Translations under genes and position numbers: made by a program
The notes under the pieces: generated by a model
Told to the model about the DNA's origin: nothing
Database searches by the model: none
The model's input: only the letters and a program-made list of their open reading frames with translations
NCBI RefSeq assembly: GCF_902859735.1
Contig: NZ_CADIJY010000021.1
Coordinates: 18,002 to 82,001, forward strand
Origin: Achromobacter aegrifaciens
GTDB lineage: Bacteria > Pseudomonadota > Gammaproteobacteria > Burkholderiales > Burkholderiaceae_B
Reading direction: 5' to 3'
DNA: 64,000 nt
Shown here: piece by piece, positions 37,480 through 46,432 of the stretch
Layout of the letters: every line of letters starts with the position of its first letter
How positions within the stretch are numbered: the first letter of the stretch is position 1

Positions 37480-39054
37480 TCAGGCCCGCACGGCAGCGTG
37501 CACAGGATCGGCGGCGGCAGCGCCGGGCGCCGGCCCATCGGATTTCGGTCCCTTCCTCACGGCGTGCAGCATCACCTTCACGCCGATGATCAGCAGCACC
37601 GTGTACAGCACCAGGAATATCGTCAGGCTGATCGCCAGGTCGACGATAGTCAGGCCGGAAGCCGCGTAGTAGGTCGGCAGCACGCCTTCGATCACCCAGG
37701 GCTGGCGGCCGTATTCGGCAACGAACCAACCGCTTTCGATGGCGACCCAGGGCAGCGGCAGGCTCCACAACGCCACCTTGAGCAGACCGCGCCGGCTGTC
37801 CAGCCGCCCGCGCGAGGCCAGCCAGAAGGCCACGCCGAAGAACAGGATCAGGTACATGCCCACCGCTACCATGATGCGGAACGCCCAGAACAGCGGCGCC
37901 ACGTTGGGCACGGTATCGACGGCGGCCTTTTTGATGTCGTCTTCGGTGACCTTGCTCATGTCGGGCTGATAGCGCTTGACCAGCAGCGCATAGCCCAGGT
38001 CGGGCCAGGTCTTGTCAAACACCATGCGCGCGTCCACGTCCTTGGGATTGGCGCGGATCTTCTGCAAGGCGTCATAGGCCACCATGCCATCGCGGATGCG
38101 GTTTTCGGCGCGGCGGATCAGGTCGTCGATGCCCAGCAGCGGCGTGGTGAGCGAACGCGTGCCGATGATGCCCATGACGTAGGGAATCTCGATGGCGAAG
38201 TCGTTCTTGCGCTCGGCCTGGTTGGGGATGGCGATCAGGTTGAAGGACGCGGGGGCCGGCTCGGTGTGCCACATGGACTCGATGGCCGCGATCTTCATCT
38301 TCTGGTGTTCGGTGGTGAGGTAGCCACTTTCGTCTCCCAGCACCACGACCGACAGCGCCGAGGCCAGACCGAAGCTGGCGGCGACCGCCATCGAGCGCTT
38401 GGCCAGGTCGATGTGGCGGCCCTTCAGGAGGTACCAGGCGCTGATCGACATGACGAACATGGCGCCCGCGACGTAGCCTGCGCTGACCGTGTGCACGAAC
38501 TTGGCCTGCGCCACGGGATTGAAGATCACCGCGGCGAAGTCGGTCATCTCCATGCGCATGGTGTCGGGATTGAAGATCGAACCGACCGGATTCTGCATCC
38601 AGCCGTTGGCGATCAGGATCCACAGCGCCGAAAAATTGGTGCCGAACGCCACCAGCCAGGTCACGATCAGGTGGCTGACCTTGGACATGCGGTTCCAGCC
38701 GAAGAAGAACAGGCCGACGAAGGTCGCTTCCAGGAAGAAGGCCATCAGCCCTTCGAGCGCCAGCGGCGCGCCGAAGATGTCGCCTACGTAATGGCTGTAG
38801 TAGGACCAGTTCATGCCGAACTGGAACTCCATCACGACGCCGGTGGCGACGCCCAATGCGAAGTTGATGCCGAAGAGCGTGCCCCAGAACATCGTCATCC
38901 GCTTCCAGATGGCGCGGCCGGTCATGACGTACACGCTTTCCATGATGGCCAGGATGAACGACAGGCCTAGCGTGAGGGGGACGAAGAGGAAGTGGTAGAG
39001 CGCGGTCGCGGCAAACTGGAATCGCGACAGATTTACGACGTCGAGATCAATCAT
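37480..39054 (-). CDS. cydA: Cytochrome bd ubiquinol oxidase subunit I
   Basis: The 524-residue catalytic subunit oxidises ubiquinol and reduces oxygen, holding haems b558, b595 and d. Axial-ligand areas are TALYHFLFVPLTLG (His near residue 20), AKFVHTVSAGYVAG and MVAVGMYL (Met ligand), and the family signature GWFVAEYGRQPW is present. The ATG at 39054 (MIDLDVVNLSRFQF) is preferred over 39096. It starts the oxidase operon, 127 bp after the GbsR-type regulator gene. Confidence 0.97.
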   Translation of the reverse strand: MIDLDVVNLSRFQFAATALYHFLFVPLTLGLSFILAIMESVYVMTGRAIWKRMTMFWGTLFGINFALGVATGVVMEFQFGMNWSYYSHYVGDIFGAPLALEGLMAFFLEATFVGLFFFGWNRMSKVSHLIVTWLVAFGTNFSALWILIANGWMQNPVGSIFNPDTMRMEMTDFAAVIFNPVAQAKFVHTVSAGYVAGAMFVMSISAWYLLKGRHIDLAKRSMAVAASFGLASALSVVVLGDESGYLTTEHQKMKIAAIESMWHTEPAPASFNLIAIPNQAERKNDFAIEIPYVMGIIGTRSLTTPLLGIDDLIRRAENRIRDGMVAYDALQKIRANPKDVDARMVFDKTWPDLGYALLVKRYQPDMSKVTEDDIKKAAVDTVPNVAPLFWAFRIMVAVGMYLILFFGVAFWLASRGRLDSRRGLLKVALWSLPLPWVAIESGWFVAEYGRQPWVIEGVLPTYYAASGLTIVDLAISLTIFLVLYTVLLIIGVKVMLHAVRKGPKSDGPAPGAAAADPVHAAVRA

Positions 39055-39181
39055 TGGGTCGCTCCCAAGCAGTTGAGGTGCCGCGGCAACCGGCATGGTT
39101 CCCAGGCCGTCTCTCGCGCCATGTTACGGGCGTTGCATACAACTTCATAGAGGTTTCCTGAAAAATCGGGGCGGATCAGGC

Positions 39182-39727
39182 TTAGCCCTTGCCCCGCAAT
39201 TTGCCGGCGAAACCCAGCACCTTCTGCACTTTCGAACCGAGCTTCATCAGGTTCTGCAGGGTTTCTGGCGGCAGTCGTTGAACCTCATCGAACCATCCGG
39301 TGGACAGTTCGATGAGCTCCAGCATGTCGTTCATGCGTTGTTGCGCGTATGCCTCATCCGGACCCGACGGGGGTTCCAGCAAGGTGTCCCGCAGCAGGGT
39401 CAGCGTGGGATCGATTTCGCGCTTGCGCTTTTCTTCCATCAGGATGCGGAAGATCTCCCAGACGTCCTTGGGAGTTTCGAAGTAGTCGCGGCGGTCGCCG
39501 ACCTGATGCATGAGCTTGACCAGCCGCCAGGACTGCAGCTCCTTCAGCCCCAGGCTGACGTTGGAGCGCGAGAAGCCGAGGGTTTCGGCAATGTCATCGG
39601 CATTCAGCGGCTTGGGCGACAGGAACAGGAGGGCGTAGATCTGGCCGACCGTGCGGTTCACGCCCCACCGGCTGCCCATTTCGCCGAAATGCAGGACGAA
39701 TCGTTCGTTTTGGGGAGACAGGGCCAT
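39182..39727 (-). CDS. GbsR/MarR-family transcriptional regulator
   Basis: The 181-residue DNA-binding protein has the GbsR/MarR-type winged helix: GVNRTVGQIYALLFLSPKP, then LNADDIAETLGFSRSNVSLG and LKELQSWRLVKLMHQVGDRR. The C-terminal part is a coiled helical dimerisation region. It is directly upstream of cydAB on the same strand with a 127-bp gap, so it probably regulates the oxidase genes. GbsR is known as a choline-sensing repressor in Bacillus; the signal here is not known. Confidence 0.9.
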   Translation of the reverse strand: MALSPQNERFVLHFGEMGSRWGVNRTVGQIYALLFLSPKPLNADDIAETLGFSRSNVSLGLKELQSWRLVKLMHQVGDRRDYFETPKDVWEIFRILMEEKRKREIDPTLTLLRDTLLEPPSGPDEAYAQQRMNDMLELIELSTGWFDEVQRLPPETLQNLMKLGSKVQKVLGFAGKLRGKG

Positions 39728-39939
39728 GGGTTGCGCTACGCCGGCAAGGCCAGGACGCGTCGCCCTGGCCGATAAAAACAGTTACACCGATTTCATAAAA
39801 TTCTGGAATTTCCGAAATTATCAAACAATCCATGCGAAAGCGCAAACCACACCGGCGGCAGGGGGATGATCGCAAGACATGATGTCGCGGCAGTGACAGA
39901 CGGCTTCCGCGGGTTTGGCAAAAGCCGCGGACAAGCGCA

Positions 39940-39971
39940 AGCGGCCACCAGCCGGTGAGCTGGTGGCCGCT
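39940..39971 (-). terminator. 12-bp perfect hairpin downstream of purT
   Basis: AGCGGCCACCAG (39940-39951) pairs exactly with CTGGTGGCCGCT (39960-39971) around an 8-base loop, 22 bp beyond the purT stop. The downstream minus-strand side has only a weak T-run, so termination may be partial. The rest of the purT/GbsR gap (39728-39939) shows no gene; it has AT-rich promoter-like DNA near 39780-39840. Confidence 0.6.
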
Positions 39972-39992
39972 GGAAAAGGGGAAAAAGAAGCG

Positions 39993-41210
39993 TTAGCCGG
40001 CCTTGACGGACACCGCCGCCGACACCCGCTTGGCCTTGGCGCGAGCCGCCGCCACGTCCTCGGCCACGGCCAGGCCCACGCCCATGCGGCGCTTGACGAA
40101 GGATTCAGGCTTGCCGAAGAGACGGAGGTCGGTGCCGGGTTCGGCCAGCGCTTCGGCCACGTTGTGGAACGAGACCGCCGCGGCCTCGACCCCGCCGTAG
40201 ATGACGCTGCTGGCGCCGGGCTGCCGCAGGCTGGTATCCACCGGCAGTCCCAGGAACGCCCGGGCGTGGAGTTCGAATTCGTTCTGGACCTGGGTGATCA
40301 TGGTGACCATGCCGGTGTCGTGGGGACGCGGGCTGACTTCCGAGAACCAGACCTGGTCGCCGGCCACGAACAGCTCCACGCCGAAGATGCCCAGGCCTCC
40401 CAGGTTGGAGGTGACCGCCAGTGCGATGTCCCGCGAACGTTGCAGCGCGGCGGGAGACATCGGGTGCGGCTGCCAGCTTTCCACGTAATCGCCGTCGACC
40501 TGCTTGTGGCCGATGGGTTCGCAGTAGCGGGTCTCGACCTGGCCGTCGGCGCCGCGGGCGCGCACGGTCAGCAGGGTGATTTCGTAGTCGAAGCGGATGA
40601 AGCCCTCGACAATGGCGCGCCCGCCGCCCACCCGGCCGCCCTCCTGGGCGTAGCGCCAGGCGGATTCGACGTCGTCAGCGCTCTTGATGACGGATTGGCC
40701 CTTGCCCGAGGAGGACATGACCGGCTTGATGACGCAGGGATAGCCGATGCCGCCGTCGATGGCCGCGCGCAGTTCTTCTTCGGTGTCGACAAATCGGTAC
40801 GGCGAGGTCGGCAGCCCCAGGGTTTCAGCCGCCAGCCGGCGGATGCCCTCGCGGTTCATGGTCAGCTGGGCCGCGCGCGCGGTCGGCGTCACCCGGGCCA
40901 CGCCCGCCTCTTCCAGCTCCACCAGCAAATTGGTGGCAATGGCTTCGATTTCGGGGACAATAACGTGGGGCCGTTCCTGTTCGATGACCTTGCGCAGGGC
41001 CTGCGGGTCCGTCATCGAGACCACATGCGCCCGGTGCGCCACCTGGTGGCCCGGGGCGTCGGCATACCGATCCACGGCAATGACTTCCACGCCCAGCCGC
41101 TGCAGGGCAATGATGACCTCTTTGCCCAATTCGCCGGACCCGAGCAGCATGACGCGGGTGGCCAAGGGGGACAAAGGCGTGCCAAGGACGGGGCTGGAAA
41201 TGCTGGACAT
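39993..41210 (-). CDS. purT: Formate-dependent phosphoribosylglycinamide formyltransferase
   Basis: The 405-residue ATP-grasp enzyme formylates GAR with formate and ATP, an alternative to PurN in purine synthesis. The N-terminal [23 protein letters not shown]-binding [16 protein letters not shown], and metal-binding [20 protein letters not shown] regions are intact. The ATG at 41210 ([10 protein letters not shown]) is chosen. It is divergent from kdsD with about 103 bp between. Confidence 0.96.
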   Translation of the reverse strand: MSSISSPVLGTPLSPLATRVMLLGSGELGKEVIIALQRLGVEVIAVDRYADAPGHQVAHRAHVVSMTDPQALRKVIEQERPHVIVPEIEAIATNLLVELEEAGVARVTPTARAAQLTMNREGIRRLAAETLGLPTSPYRFVDTEEELRAAIDGGIGYPCVIKPVMSSSGKGQSVIKSADDVESAWRYAQEGGRVGGGRAIVEGFIRFDYEITLLTVRARGADGQVETRYCEPIGHKQVDGDYVESWQPHPMSPAALQRSRDIALAVTSNLGGLGIFGVELFVAGDQVWFSEVSPRPHDTGMVTMITQVQNEFELHARAFLGLPVDTSLRQPGASSVIYGGVEAAAVSFHNVAEALAEPGTDLRLFGKPESFVKRRMGVGLAVAEDVAAARAKAKRVSAAVSVKAG

Positions 41211-41301
41211 GGAGCGGGCCTGGAAAAAAGTTGGAAAGCCGTTGAAATGACCCGCCAGCATGCCATACGCCCTTTCCGGGGGCAAACCCGCATACTGATA
41301 T

Positions 41302-41307
41302 TAAAAT
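41302..41307 (+). promoter_or_regulatory. Possible -10 box directly before kdsD
   Basis: TAAAAT at 41302-41307 (or TATTAA at 41299-41304) ends 6 bp before the kdsD ATG, and no Shine-Dalgarno is visible. If used, transcription would begin at or near the A of ATG, giving a leaderless messenger. The -35 region is poor, so this is tentative. Confidence 0.35.
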
Positions 41308-41313
41308 CCACGT

Positions 41314-42303
41314 ATGACTGACCATCCCACAACATCGTCCGAGACCGCGCTGGCATCTGCGCGCAGAACGCTGCAGATCGAATGCCAGGGCCTGATGGAC
41401 CTGTCCGCCCGGCTGGACGACAGCTTCACGCAGACCGTCGCGATGCTGCTGGCCTGCCGCGGCCGGGTGGTCGTCAGCGGCATCGGCAAGACCGGCCACG
41501 TGGCCCGCAAGATCGCGGCGACCCTCGCCTCGACCGGCACGCCGGCCTTTTTCGTGCACGCCGCCGAGGCCGTCCACGGCGATCTGGGCATGATCACCCA
41601 GGATGACGTCCTCATCGCGATTTCCTATTCCGGCTCCGGTCAGGAACTGCTGACGATCCTGCCTGTCGCCCGCCGCATGGGCGCCAAGCTGGTCGCCATC
41701 ACCGGCAATCCGCAGTCCGAACTGGCCCGGCTGGCCGACATCCACCTGGACGCCAGCGTGGCGCAGGAAGCCTGCCCGCTGAATCTGGCGCCCACGGCCA
41801 GCACCACCGCTGCGCTGGCCCTGGGCGATGCCCTGGCCGTCGCCTGCCTGGAGGCCCGCGGCTTCGGCCCGCAGGATTTCGCCCGTTCGCACCCGGGCGG
41901 CGCGCTCGGCCGCCGCCTGCTGACCCATGTGCGCGACGTCATGCGCCAGGGCGACGCCCTGCCCATCGTAATGGCCGGCACCCCGGTATCCCAGGCGCTG
42001 GAAGTCATGTCCGCCAAGGGCATGGGCATGACCGTCGTAACCGACGCGCAGCGTCGCCCCCTAGGCATCTTCACCGACGGCGACCTGCGCCGCCTGATCG
42101 CCCGGCAGGGCGACATCCGCAGCCTGACCGTCGAATCCGGCATGACGCGCTCGCCCCGCAGCATCACTCCCGACGCGCTGGCCGTCGAGGCGGCCCAGCA
42201 AATGGACAAACTACGGCTCAACCACATGCTCGTGCTGGACAGCGACGGCGTTCTGCTCGGCGCCCTGCACATGCATGATCTGATGGCCGCCAAAGTGGTA
42301 TGA
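41314..42303 (+). CDS. kdsD: D-arabinose 5-phosphate isomerase (KdsD/KpsF type)
   Basis: The 329-residue enzyme converts ribulose 5-phosphate to arabinose 5-phosphate, the first step of Kdo synthesis for lipopolysaccharide. It has an N-terminal SIS domain (GRVVVSGIGKTGHVARKIAA, AISYSGSGQELLTIL, FARSHPGGALGRRLL) and two C-terminal CBS domains. It overlaps kdsC by 4 bp and begins the kdsD-kdsC-lptC-lptA-lptB operon. Confidence 0.96.
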   Translation: MTDHPTTSSETALASARRTLQIECQGLMDLSARLDDSFTQTVAMLLACRGRVVVSGIGKTGHVARKIAATLASTGTPAFFVHAAEAVHGDLGMITQDDVLIAISYSGSGQELLTILPVARRMGAKLVAITGNPQSELARLADIHLDASVAQEACPLNLAPTASTTAALALGDALAVACLEARGFGPQDFARSHPGGALGRRLLTHVRDVMRQGDALPIVMAGTPVSQALEVMSAKGMGMTVVTDAQRRPLGIFTDGDLRRLIARQGDIRSLTVESGMTRSPRSITPDALAVEAAQQMDKLRLNHMLVLDSDGVLLGALHMHDLMAAKVV

Positions 42304-42908
42304 ATATGACTCTTTCTGTACCCGTGACGCATCCGGCCGAAGCGCTGGTCCTGGCCCGCATCCCCGCCGGCGTGCGCGAACGCGCCGCCGCAGTGCGCCT
42401 GATGGTGTTCGACGTGGACGGCGTGCTGACCGACGGCAGCCTCTATTACGGCGACAACGGCGAACTCCAGAAGCGCTTCAACGCGCTGGACGGCCACGGA
42501 CTGCGCCTGCTGATGGAAGGCGGCCTGAAGGTTGCGCTGATGACCGGGCGCTCCGGCCCCATCGTGGCGCGCCGCGCCGCCGAGCTGGGTATCGCCGAGG
42601 TCATCCAGGGCGTACGGGACAAAGGCGGCGCCCTGGCCGAACTTGCGCAGCGCAGCGGTGTCCAACTGAACCAGACCGGCTACATGGGCGATGACGTCAT
42701 CGACCTGCCGGCCCTGCAGCGCGCCGGCTTCGCCGCCAGCGTGCCGAACGCGCCGGGCTACGTCAGCCAGGCCGCCCACTGGGTCTCCACGCACACCGGC
42801 GGCAACGGCGCCGTGCGCGAATGCTGCGACCTGCTGCTGGCGGCCCAGGGACGCCTGGGCGCCTTCCTGGCGGCGCCTGGCCTGCTTGGCCCGGGCGCCA
42901 TCCAATGA
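42300..42908 (+). CDS. kdsC: 3-deoxy-D-manno-octulosonate 8-phosphate phosphatase KdsC
   Basis: The 202-residue HAD phosphatase hydrolyses Kdo 8-phosphate to Kdo. Motif I is MVFDVDGVLTDGSLYYGDNG, motif II TGRSGPIVARRAAELGI, and motif III GYMGDDVIDLPALQRAG, with no cap domain as usual for KdsC. The start overlaps kdsD as ATGA and a second ATG is two codons later. About 20 extra residues precede motif I. Confidence 0.95.
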   Translation: MNMTLSVPVTHPAEALVLARIPAGVRERAAAVRLMVFDVDGVLTDGSLYYGDNGELQKRFNALDGHGLRLLMEGGLKVALMTGRSGPIVARRAAELGIAEVIQGVRDKGGALAELAQRSGVQLNQTGYMGDDVIDLPALQRAGFAASVPNAPGYVSQAAHWVSTHTGGNGAVRECCDLLLAAQGRLGAFLAAPGLLGPGAIQ

Positions 42909-42945
42909 CCGCCAGGACAACCCATACGCCCTTGCGGCAGACCCG

Positions 42946-43578
42946 ATGAAAGAACGTTTTCCCTCCCTGATCGCGCTGTTCCTGCTGCTGGTGCTGGTCG
43001 CCAGCTCGTGGTGGGCGGCGGATTACGCGCAGCGGGCCATCCAGACGGATCCGCCGCGCCGCGTCACCCACGAAATGGACGCCTGGTCGCGCGACTTCGT
43101 CATGCTGCGCACCGACCCGAACGGCAAGCCCATCAACCGGCTGGAAGGCGACTACGCCGAACATTTCCCGGATGACGATTCCTACCATGTGACCTCGCCG
43201 CGCGCCGTGGGCCAGCGCGAGGACAACCCCATCACCGTGGCCGTCTCCAAGACCGCCGTGATGGAGCAAGGCGGCAAGCGCATCGTCATGAACGGCGACG
43301 CCCACGTGCGCCGCCAGCCGGACGCCAATAACGACCTGCTGGACGTGCGCAGCCAGCAATTGATCATCCTGCCCGACGACGACGTGGTCTACACCGACCT
43401 GCCGGCGGAAGTCATCAAAGGCCGTTCGCGCATGAACGGCACGGGCATGCACTACAACAACAAAACGCGCCAACTGCAGGTTTCGGCATCGACCGATGTG
43501 GAAATTGCCGGTTCCGAAGGCAGGCAGCAACGCCGGACCGAAATTCCCGCCAACAACACTGACCAGAAAAAACCATGA
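42946..43578 (+). CDS. lptC: LPS export ABC transporter periplasmic protein LptC
   Basis: The 210-residue protein has an N-terminal membrane anchor (SLIALFLLLVLVASSWWAAD) and the LptC beta-jellyroll that passes LPS from LptBFG to LptA. Family parts are VMLRTDPNGKPINRLEGDYA and the GDAHVRRQPD repeat-like strand. The ATG at 42946 fits; the longer frame begins inside kdsC out of register. It overlaps lptA by 4 bp. Confidence 0.93.
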   Translation: MKERFPSLIALFLLLVLVASSWWAADYAQRAIQTDPPRRVTHEMDAWSRDFVMLRTDPNGKPINRLEGDYAEHFPDDDSYHVTSPRAVGQREDNPITVAVSKTAVMEQGGKRIVMNGDAHVRRQPDANNDLLDVRSQQLIILPDDDVVYTDLPAEVIKGRSRMNGTGMHYNNKTRQLQVSASTDVEIAGSEGRQQRRTEIPANNTDQKKP

Positions 43579-44204
43579 CCGACCTCCGGATTCTCCTTGC
43601 CCCGACGACCCGCTTGCTCGGCGCCATCCTGCTGACGGCCTCGGCACTGGCCCCGGCCCATGCCGCGGATCCGGCGCCCAAGGCAGCGACGCCGGCGGAA
43701 GAGCCCAGCACGCTGATCCTGTCGGACACCCTGCACTACGACGACGTGAAGAAGAAGAGCGTCTTCACCGGCAACGTCAACATGACGCGCGGCCTCATGA
43801 CCCTGACGTCCGACGTGCTGGAAATGAACGAAGACGCGCAAGGCAACCAGTACGGCACGGCCACCGCCAACAAGGGCAAGATCGTGACCATCCGCCAGGA
43901 ACGCCCGGAAACCTTCGAGCTCATCGAAGGCACCGGCCTGCGCGCCGAATACGACGGCACCAAGAGCACCTTCGACCTGATCGGCCAGGCGGTCGTGATC
44001 CGCTACGTCTGTGGGAAACCGTTCGATACCATTCGCGGCGAGCGGGTACGCTACAACGAGAAGACCGGCACCTACGAAGCCCATGGCGGCCCCAACTCCG
44101 CCGCGGCCGGCGGCCGGGTCCGTTCGGTGGCTGAACCGCGCGCCAAGTCGGACGCAGCCATCGCCGAATGCCGCAAGCAGCAGGCAGCCAAGAAGGGGCG
44201 TTGA
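43575..44204 (+). CDS. lptA: LPS transport periplasmic protein LptA
   Basis: The 209-residue periplasmic bridge protein has a signal peptide (about residues 1-30, cleavage near AHAADPA) and the LptA beta-jellyroll: [35 protein letters not shown], and [20 protein letters not shown]. The start overlaps lptC as ATGA. A C-terminal tail of about 35 residues is polar and Lys/Arg-rich. Confidence 0.93.
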   Translation: MTDLRILLAPTTRLLGAILLTASALAPAHAADPAPKAATPAEEPSTLILSDTLHYDDVKKKSVFTGNVNMTRGLMTLTSDVLEMNEDAQGNQYGTATANKGKIVTIRQERPETFELIEGTGLRAEYDGTKSTFDLIGQAVVIRYVCGKPFDTIRGERVRYNEKTGTYEAHGGPNSAAAGGRVRSVAEPRAKSDAAIAECRKQQAAKKGR

Positions 44205-44236
44205 ACGCCTCCCATGCAACACCACTCGCAGCCACG

Positions 44237-45031
44237 ATGAACCAACCTTCAGTGCCGACTCCGGTAACCTCCGCGCCCTCGGGCGTCAAGCAGGGCAGCC
44301 TGCGCGCAACTGGTTTGCGCAAGACCTATAACGGCCGGACCGTGGTGCAGGACGTATCCCTGTCCGTGGTCAGCGGCGAAGTGGTGGGCCTGCTCGGCCC
44401 CAACGGGGCTGGCAAAACCACCAGCTTCTACATGATCGTGGGCCTGGTGCCCGCGGATGCGGGCCGCATCGAGATCGACGGCTCCGTCATCACTTCGATG
44501 CCGATCCACAAGCGCGCGCACATGGGCCTGTCGTACCTGCCCCAGGATGCTTCCGTGTTCCGCCGCCTGACGGTGGAACAGAACATCCGCGCCGTGCTGG
44601 AACTGCAATTGGGGCCGGATGGACGTCCGCTGTCCACGCCCAAGATCAACGAGCAGATGGAATCGCTGCTGGAAGAACTGCAGATCGGCCACATCCGCAG
44701 CAACGCCGCGATCTCCCTGTCGGGCGGCGAACGCCGCCGCGTGGAAATCGCGCGCGCGCTGGCCACCAGCCCGCGCTTCATCCTGCTGGACGAGCCCTTC
44801 GCCGGCGTGGACCCCATCGCCGTGATCGAGATTCAGCGTATCGTGCGCTTCCTGAAGGGCCGCGGCATCGGCGTGCTGATCACCGACCACAACGTGCGCG
44901 AAACCCTGGGCATCTGCGACCGCGCCTACATCATCAGCGAAGGCAAGGTTCTGACCGACGGCCATCCCGATGAAATCGTGGGCGATCCCGCCGTGCGCCG
45001 AGTCTATCTGGGAGAGCATTTCCGCATGTAA
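44237..45031 (+). CDS. lptB: LPS export ABC transporter ATP-binding protein LptB
   Basis: The 264-residue ATPase powers extraction of LPS from the inner membrane. Walker A is [20 protein letters not shown], the Q-loop [14 protein letters not shown], the signature [16 protein letters not shown] and Walker [17 protein letters not shown]. The ATG at 44237 leaves a 25-residue N-terminal tail that is not part of the domain. It ends the LPS export run; hpf follows after 222 bp, where rpoN is usually found. Confidence 0.96.
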   Translation: MNQPSVPTPVTSAPSGVKQGSLRATGLRKTYNGRTVVQDVSLSVVSGEVVGLLGPNGAGKTTSFYMIVGLVPADAGRIEIDGSVITSMPIHKRAHMGLSYLPQDASVFRRLTVEQNIRAVLELQLGPDGRPLSTPKINEQMESLLEELQIGHIRSNAAISLSGGERRRVEIARALATSPRFILLDEPFAGVDPIAVIEIQRIVRFLKGRGIGVLITDHNVRETLGICDRAYIISEGKVLTDGHPDEIVGDPAVRRVYLGEHFRM

Positions 45032-45253
45032 TGCGGCCCTGGGGAAGACCCCTAGGCGCCGCCTGCGCAAAGCCGCATGCACCCTGGGGCCTCAGCCATA
45101 AAAATGCCATGAACTTGCGCTAGGTCAGCTTGTTTTATCGGCCCGAGTCTATACACTAGTACTAAACGAACCCGCTCAATCAAGGAGAACGCCTAACGAA
45201 TCAGCCGCGCTTTTTGCGCACCCTTTTTTCCTCTTTTAGAAGGAGAGCACACT

Positions 45254-45592
45254 ATGAACCTGAGCATCTGCGGTCGTCACCTCGACGTCACCCCGGCCAT
45301 CCGGGAATATGTCATGAACAAACTGGCGCGAGTGCTGCGGCATTTCGATCACGTCATCGATACCCAGGTCATGCTCTCGGTAGAGCCCCTGCGGCATAGA
45401 GCCGAAATCACCATGCGTCTAAGCGGTAAGGACATTCATTGTGAAGCAACCGATGAAAACCTCTATGCAGCCATAGACCTTCTTGCTGACAAAGTCGACC
45501 GTCAGGTCATCAAGCACAAGGACAAGGTACGAAGTCACACGGCGGAGTCCGTGAAGCGGCAAGCGGCAAATCTGACGCCACCCCAGCAGTAA
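45254..45592 (+). CDS. hpf: Hibernation-promoting factor / ribosome-associated inhibitor (short HPF)
   Basis: The 112-residue protein binds the 30S decoding site in stationary phase. MNLSICGRHLDVTPAIREYV and NKLARVLRHFDHVIDTQVML, then EITMRLSGKDIHCEATDENL and YAAIDLLADKVDRQVIKHKD are typical of the short HPF family. A good AGAAGGAGAG Shine-Dalgarno precedes the ATG. A long leader of more than 60 bp precedes it. Confidence 0.96.
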   Translation: MNLSICGRHLDVTPAIREYVMNKLARVLRHFDHVIDTQVMLSVEPLRHRAEITMRLSGKDIHCEATDENLYAAIDLLADKVDRQVIKHKDKVRSHTAESVKRQAANLTPPQQ

Positions 45593-45943
45593 CGCGCTTC
45601 ATGAGCACTCGCACTGCGAGACTAGCTAAACAGCGATTCTAGAAATCCTGCCTGAGTCCCGGTGTCCCGCTAGACGCAACGTCCAGCTGGGGCATCGGCA
45701 AACTTCCCCTCCTTGTAGTACCTCCCGCAGCACCCCCCCTTATTTGTCCCCCATTCCCGGTTCCGCCGGCGATTCCGTTTTTCCAGGTTTCCGACGCTTT
45801 CCCCAGGGCCAGCCCCGCCGCCGGGCGCAAGAATGCCCACAATCCGCCGCTATCGGTCTATGCTGTCGCTCTTGCCGCCCCATGATGCGACCGAGCCGAG
45901 GACGCATCTCAGAGGCCGATTATTGCAGTGCGTCATATAACCA
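45593..45943. other. Pyrimidine-rich noncoding gap between hpf and ptsN
   Basis: About 350 bp without a convincing gene. The plus strand is very rich in C and T between 45680 and 45800, with runs such as CACCCCCCCTTATTTGTCCC-like tracts. A tiny hairpin CTCGC-ACT-GCGAG lies at 45608-45620. Open frames here are low-complexity and were not accepted. The right end holds the ptsN promoter. Confidence 0.55.
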
Positions 45944-45949
45944 TATAAT
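45934..45949 (+). promoter_or_regulatory. Consensus -10 box abutting the ptsN start
   Basis: TATAAT at 45944-45949 lies 6 bp before the ptsN ATG, inside a direct repeat CATATAA-C-CATATAA (45934-45940, 45942-45948). No Shine-Dalgarno is present. Transcription from this box would start at the ATG itself, making a leaderless messenger. A TTGCAG at 45923 is a weak -35. Confidence 0.55.
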
Positions 45950-45955
45950 GACCCG

Positions 45956-46411
45956 ATGAATCATTTGTCGCGCATCCTACCCGCCGGCAACGTCGTGCTC
46001 GATATGCTCGCAACGAGCAAGAAACGTGCGTTCGAACAGGCCGGCCTTCTCTTTGAAAACAACCATGGCCTGGCGCGCGCGCTCGTCTTCGACAGCCTGT
46101 TCGCCCGGGAACGCCTGGGCTCCACCGCGCTCGGGCAGGGCGTGGCGGTGCCGCATGGCCGGGTGAAGGGCCTGGAACAGGCCCTGGCGGCCTTCATCCG
46201 CCTGGCCCAGCCCATCACTTTTGATGCGCCTGACGGGCAGCCCGTGTCGATGCTGCTTTGCCTGCTGGTGCCGGAAACGGCCACGCAGCAGCACCTGGAC
46301 ATCCTGGCCGAACTGGCGCAGCTCATGTCGAACAAGGCCTTGCGCGAGGCCCTGGCCACAGAGCCCGATCCCGCTGTCGTCCACAAGATGCTCACGACCG
46401 GCCAACTCTGA
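45956..46411 (+). CDS. ptsN: Nitrogen phosphotransferase IIA protein PtsN
   Basis: The 151-residue EIIA-Ntr protein is the end acceptor of the nitrogen PTS; its phosphorylation state signals nitrogen and potassium status (it binds TrkA in E. coli). The phospho-accepting His67 is in QGVAVPHGRVKGLEQALAAF. Its length is standard. It sits between hpf and hprK as usual, although sigma-54 itself (rpoN) is missing from the cluster. Confidence 0.95.
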   Translation: MNHLSRILPAGNVVLDMLATSKKRAFEQAGLLFENNHGLARALVFDSLFARERLGSTALGQGVAVPHGRVKGLEQALAAFIRLAQPITFDAPDGQPVSMLLCLLVPETATQQHLDILAELAQLMSNKALREALATEPDPAVVHKMLTTGQL

Positions 46412-46432
46412 ACTCCACGCGGAAGCGCAGCC

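Noticed and set aside
45744-45959. 71-codon frame ending in an ATGA overlap with ptsN
   Set aside because: The overlap looks operon-like, but the residues are low-complexity, there is no Shine-Dalgarno, and the ptsN promoter lies inside its end.
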